DNA of 64,000 nt from NCBI GenBank assembly GCA_003255065.1, contig QAOA01008053.1:634514-698513 (forward strand), given 5' to 3'. Made by a program: the position numbers and the translations under genes. Shown here one piece after another: positions 60,790-64,000 of the stretch (positions within the stretch are counted from its first letter, which is position 1; the number at the start of each line of letters is the position of its first letter). The stretch comes from Cercis canadensis (taxonomy: Eukaryota; Streptophyta; Magnoliopsida; Fabales; Fabaceae). The notes beneath the pieces were generated by a model. That model was not told the DNA's origin. It was given only the letters and a program-made list of their open reading frames with translations, and did not search any database.

Positions 60790-61225
60790 ATCTCTTCTCA
60801 ACACAGCTATATCTGTTGAAGAAGCTCCAGCAAGTTCAAACTTCTCAACTTCAACTTCCAGAATTTCATGTCATAATGGTAGCCCTAATTTGAATTCCAC
60901 AATTGAGCGCTCATGTAGCATGCTACCCCACAGGAGATTTATTTGAGACCTCATATTTGCCACTTGAGAAGCAATTTTATCTGATGACATATTTTTAAAC
61001 AGGCCTTCCAATCCCATGTTCTGCATATGTAATTTGACATCCTCTGATTTGGAGGCTTCACGCAATCGTGGCTCCTCTAATTCTTCCCTCATTTGCAACC
61101 CCTTCTCCATATTTTCCTCAGCATTGTTGTAAAGCTGGAGAACCTCAGTGGAGGGCCATGTTGCTAAATCAACATTATTGCTGATTGCATAATACCAAGA
61201 GAGTTTTGCTTCCTCAAATTGCTGC
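60790..61225 (-). pseudogene. Fragment of a PB1-TPR (Phox/CLMP1-type) gene
   Basis: On the minus strand, after a possible acceptor TTAGCAG, the frame reads QFEEAKLSWYYAISNNVDLA, TWPSTEVLQLYNNAEENMEKG, then MGLEGLFKNMSSDKIASQ and NLLWGSMLHERSIVEFKLGLP. This is the TPR-rich C-terminal part of plant Phox proteins (PB1 plus TPR; HSP90/HSP70 co-chaperone-like, including CLUMPED CHLOROPLASTS1). A TGA after GLPL (60871) interrupts, and homology goes on to VEKFELAGASSTDIAV. Upstream TPRs and the PB1 domain are absent; an LTR begins within a few bases. Confidence 0.8.
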
Positions 61226-61291
61226 TAACCTTAATGCAAATTGAGAAGAAATTGAAAATGATTGTTATTGATGATCTTGAACAACTGATAG

Positions 61292-61310
61292 CTCATCCTT
61301 ATATATAGAG
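61292..61310 (-). promoter_or_regulatory. TATA-like element of the LTR
   Basis: The minus strand reads CTCTATATATAAGGATGAGC, a good plant TATA context, pointing toward the PB1-TPR fragment ~70-80 bases away. If active, it would transcribe that fragment in sense orientation. Confidence 0.4.
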
Positions 61311-61374
61311 TAGATGAGAAGAAAGGCAATTACAAAGCAGTTACAAATTTGTTATACACTTGCCTATCTGACAT

Positions 61375-61545
61375 GTAACACGGCCGTGTATACTAACTAA
61401 ACACGGGCGTGTATGCTAACTGAACATGGGCTAGTGATATTAGACATGGGTGTATATACTAACTGAACACTAACACGGGCTAGTGATATGAGACACGGGC
61501 GTGTATACTAAATGAACACGGGCATGTCACTGGTAGGACATGGGC
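61375..61545. repeat. Array of near-palindromic ACACGGSCGTGT words
   Basis: About eight copies, from perfect (ACACGGCCGTGT) to decayed (ACATGGGCATGT), are spaced by roughly 20 bases of TACTAACTGA-like sequence. This looks like subterminal repeat decoration of the LTR. Confidence 0.75.
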
Positions 61546-61564
61546 ATGTCTAATATCTCAATAA

Positions 61565-62345
61565 CTAACTCTTCATGACTTGTCTCAATAGCCCCCCTAA
61601 AGCTGGAACATACAAGCTTTGTAAGTTTAGCTTAGATATCAATTCTTCAAACTTAGGTGTTGAGAGAGCTTTAGTGAAACAGTCCCCAAGTTGTTGTGTG
61701 GTGTGCACAGGTAAAAGTTTGATGAGACCAGCTTGAATCTTTTCTCGAACAACATGACAATCTATCTCAATGTGCTTAGTTTGTTCATGGAAGACTGGAT
61801 TGTGGCTTAGGTAGATGGCAGACTTGTTATCACAAAACAAGAGAGCTTGTGTAAAAGGAACCTGAAGATCTTGCAATAGATATTGCAGCCACACTAACTC
61901 ATAAGTTGCAACAGCTAAGGCTTGATATTCAGCCTCTGTGCTGGATCTAGAAACTATGGATTGCTTCTTGGCTTTCCATCCAATTAGAGCCTCTCCAAAG
62001 AAGACACAGAACCCTGTGATGCTCCTTCTTGTTTTTGAACAAGACGCCCATATAGAATCCGAGAAACACTTGAGTTGTAGTGAAGAAGTGGAGGAGAAAA
62101 ATAATCCTCTTCCCAGATCTCTTTTTCAGGTACCTCAGAACCCTGTGAGCATGTTTAAGATGGACAGTAATTGGCTTGTCCACATATTGTGGTAATTGTT
62201 GAACTACAAAGGCCAAGTCTAGCCTTGCATTGGTCAAGTAAAGCAATCTTCCAACCAATCTTCTGTAAACTAAAGTGTCTGTCAACAAAGTCCCATCAAT
62301 GGGGTTCAAAGAGGCACCCTTTGCAAGAGGAGTCTTGGCTGGTTT
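61565..62345 (-). pseudogene. Copia retrotransposon RT end and RNase H, broken
   Basis: The minus strand reads NPIDGTLLTDTLVYRRLVG and LLYLTNARLDLAFVVQQLPQ, the connection region of Copia pol, then frameshifts (a damaged ALCLLWRGSNWMESQEA-like stretch stands for the RNase H start), then VPFTQALLFCDNKSAIYLSH, the catalytic Asp region, HIEIDCHVVREKI and LGDCFTKALSTPKFEEL. These are the final ~250 residues of Copia pol. Everything upstream is missing beyond about 62345. Confidence 0.9.
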
Positions 62346-63795
62346 GCTGATATGTGCTTTTTATATTGTTAAGTTCCATGTTTATCAATGGTTTCCTACT
62401 CAGATTCGAGCACAAATTGCTTTACACATGGTACTTATCCCCACTTTCTGTTCTTTCAGGTGTTTCTCTGGCTGATCAAGCAAGAGGAAGAGTTTTAGGG
62501 AGTTTCTGGAGTAAAAACCACCAGATCATGAAGTCCATTCAGGGGACACGGCTTAGACACGCCCGTGTCCATGGCCGTGTCTGACCTCTAGAGACTCCTG
62601 CTCCAGTTGCTAAGGAACACGGCCAAGCCTTGTAATGAACACGCCCGTGTCCATGACCGTGTCATACCTCCAGAGAATCTCCCTGAGTGGAACACGCCCC
62701 TCCCCTACAGAAACACAACCATGTTGGTTTGAACACGCCCCTCCCTTCGATGCATTTAAGTGACACGCCCAGCTACTGTAAGTGAACACGGCCGTGTCGT
62801 GGCCGTGTTCGAGCATCTGAAGGGTGAAACCCTGAATTAGATGGAGTATTTATTTGAACTTGAGGAAAAGGGGGAGACATCTTTGGATAGTCGAACACTT
62901 AGAGATTTTGGGGTGACTTCAGACGTCAGGTGCAGTAGGAGCACTTTGGAAGATTGGAGAAGAGCAAGATAGAAGATCAACCACTTGAAGGAACTTCATG
63001 AGAATGAGTTTTCCTGATTCTATCTTGTCTTCTCTGCATTTTGTTGGTTCAGATTTTATCGTGAACTGATTTGTAGAAGTTAGTTAGGATGAACCCTAGA
63101 AATACAACTGAACTATTCTCCTTTTGAATTAATGAGAAGATGTCTTCATTTCTTGGAATTGTCTATGATTGCCATTTGTGTTAAGTTGACAAAGCATGCT
63201 GCTGATTTAATACCAGATTTCAATTTATGTATTGAGAAATTATAATTTGATTTAGATAATTTGTAAACAATGGGGTTTGCATGGAATCACTAGAGATAGG
63301 ATTCACATGAATCTTCTGATTTAAGCCAATGTACTCAGGGAATTCATAGAACACGAATTAATGCATTCTTGGGGGTTTTGATTGTGCAGAGATTTCAGTC
63401 AATCAACCTAGGAATAGATGTCTTATTACTTGAGAAAGATTGAGGCATAATTCTGGAATTCTTATCAGTCCAAGTAGAGAAGTTTCGATCATTGAGTTAA
63501 ATATGAGAATGCAATGTATGTCATAGGANAATTAACTGATAAAAGAAGTCAAACAACTACTTCTTGGGTATAAGCTAGTATTAAGCTATATTATTGCATA
63601 TGAGCTTATCTGACACTCACTTCTTGTGTAAGTACTTATTTCAATGACCATTTATCAGAATTCTAGACCATAGTATTAACCTATAAAGGAATGTCTAGGA
63701 CAAGTTATATGATTTCAGCAATGTCTCTTCTTTTTACAAGTTATGTAATATGTGATTACTTCATTTCCATTTTACTGAAATATGATTAACTGCAG
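62346..63795. other. Repeat-rich region and laccase intron 1
   Basis: From 62346 the Copia homology ends and unrelated sequence starts. 62548-62815 is rich in ACACGCCCGTGT and ACACGGCCGTGT words, probably an LTR or other repeat, of a different type than the one to the left. The rest is AT-rich without coding signal and should be intron or upstream sequence of the laccase. No laccase exon 1 was recognised; an N lies at 63529. Confidence 0.5.
62548..62815. repeat. Second array of ACACG(C/G)(C/G)CGTGT words
   Basis: Perfect and near-perfect palindromic words (ACACGCCCGTGT, ACACGGCCGTGT) recur six or more times with longer, irregular spacers, and the word context differs from the array at 61375-61545. 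Confidence 0.75.
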
Positions 63796-63947
63796 GTGGG
63801 AAACTTTACTGGGGAAAGCTTGTGCAACGCACTAGTTATCACTGCAGTAAACGGAAGCCTCCCAGGGCCAACAATTAACGTTCAAGAGGGTGACACTCTT
63901 GTCGTGCTCGTTTTAAACAACTCACCCTACAATATTACTATTCATTG
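63796..63947 (+). CDS. LAC: Laccase, exon 2 (partial gene, runs off the window)
   Basis: Exon of a laccase (multicopper oxidase), a secreted enzyme that oxidises phenolics, often in lignin formation. After a CTGCAG acceptor the frame reads [40 protein letters not shown] and SPYNITIHW, the first cupredoxin-like domain up to the first copper-binding histidine region (HW, with HG expected in the next exon). A GTATAC donor splits the Trp codon. The length, 152 bases, equals the usual second exon of plant laccase genes. Exon 1 with the signal peptide is not recognised upstream and may lie further off or have been lost to the repeats; exons 3 onward lie beyond the window. No disabling change is visible, but intactness cannot be judged. 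Confidence 0.88.
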
Positions 63948-64000
63948 GTATACTTTTCCTCTCCTCTTGCACTAAATAATTGATAACTAACACAAAATCA

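Larger units (their letters stand above)
61228..61585 (-). repeat. Probable LTR of the Copia fragment (minus orientation)
   Basis: Between the end of Copia RNase H and the PB1-TPR fragment lies a non-coding block with a run of about eight diverged ACACGGGCGTGT-like words (61375-61540) and a TATA-like CTATATATAAGGATGAG on the minus strand. A G-rich tract just before it could be the polypurine tract. Exact ends are uncertain and no partner LTR was found. Confidence 0.6.

Noticed and set aside
62610..62816. Minus-strand 68-codon ORF with repeated His/Asp/Thr words
   Set aside because: Translation of the palindromic-word array; no coding signal.

Overview
The window is nuclear DNA from a dicot plant, most likely a woody rosid; that is inference from gene content and style, not an identification. 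It is AT-rich, its genes have short exons and GT-AG introns, and most of the sequence is layered transposable elements. Only three loci look like ordinary cellular genes that could work. They are a two-exon cytochrome P450 of the CYP706 type (38835-40576, minus), a six-exon F-box gene of the At2g32560 type (55413-59118, plus), and one laccase exon at the right edge (63796-63947, plus; the gene runs off the window). An LRR block of an NLR resistance gene (50008-53843) is broken by an LTR-retrotransposon on its left, a solo LTR inside it, an in-frame stop and frameshifts.

Layout. 1-3565: left copy of a segmental duplication whose partner is at 30727-33505. 4372-13976: a tandem triplication of a ~2.05 kb non-coding unit; unit 3 was later hit by a TRIM retroelement (8992-9282) and a ~3.3 kb Helitron-like element (9849-13164) that carries a piece of a tryptophanyl-tRNA synthetase gene. 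16287-18970: a dead L1-type LINE with a 16-bp target-site duplication. 21186-22342: two foldback MITEs and a TA microsatellite. 23379-28401: a 5.0 kb Pack-MULE with ~450-bp terminal inverted repeats and a 9-bp target-site duplication, containing exons of a ROP GTPase gene and the last exon of a VTI1-type v-SNARE gene. 28521-30426: a non-autonomous hAT element with an 8-bp target-site duplication. 34121-38187: a ~4 kb solo LTR with a 5-bp target-site duplication. 41001-42070: a hAT-transposase fragment, present twice. 42074-50007: a non-autonomous Copia-like element with gag and protease remnants but no integrase core, reverse transcriptase or RNase H; a plant transposon-type ORF lies in their place. 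50226-51652: solo LTR. 53960-54202: SINE. 60790-62345: a PB1-TPR (Phox/CLMP1-type) pseudogene fragment next to a Copia LTR and a Copia RNase H remnant.

Many single N bases are not random. Several sit exactly between two near-identical neighbouring copies (41512, 45466, 48044, 58064, 37184, 7710), as expected if two haplotypes of a heterozygous plant had been laid end to end. At 45466 the second copy starts with the right end of an LTR that is also present as the solo LTR at 50226-51652, which suggests a transposon insertion polymorphism between haplotypes.

The genes do not form a functional cluster. The interest lies in transposon biology: three different element classes (Helitron, Pack-MULE, Copia-like chimera) carry foreign coding pieces within 40 kb, and several insertion sites can be resolved to the base.
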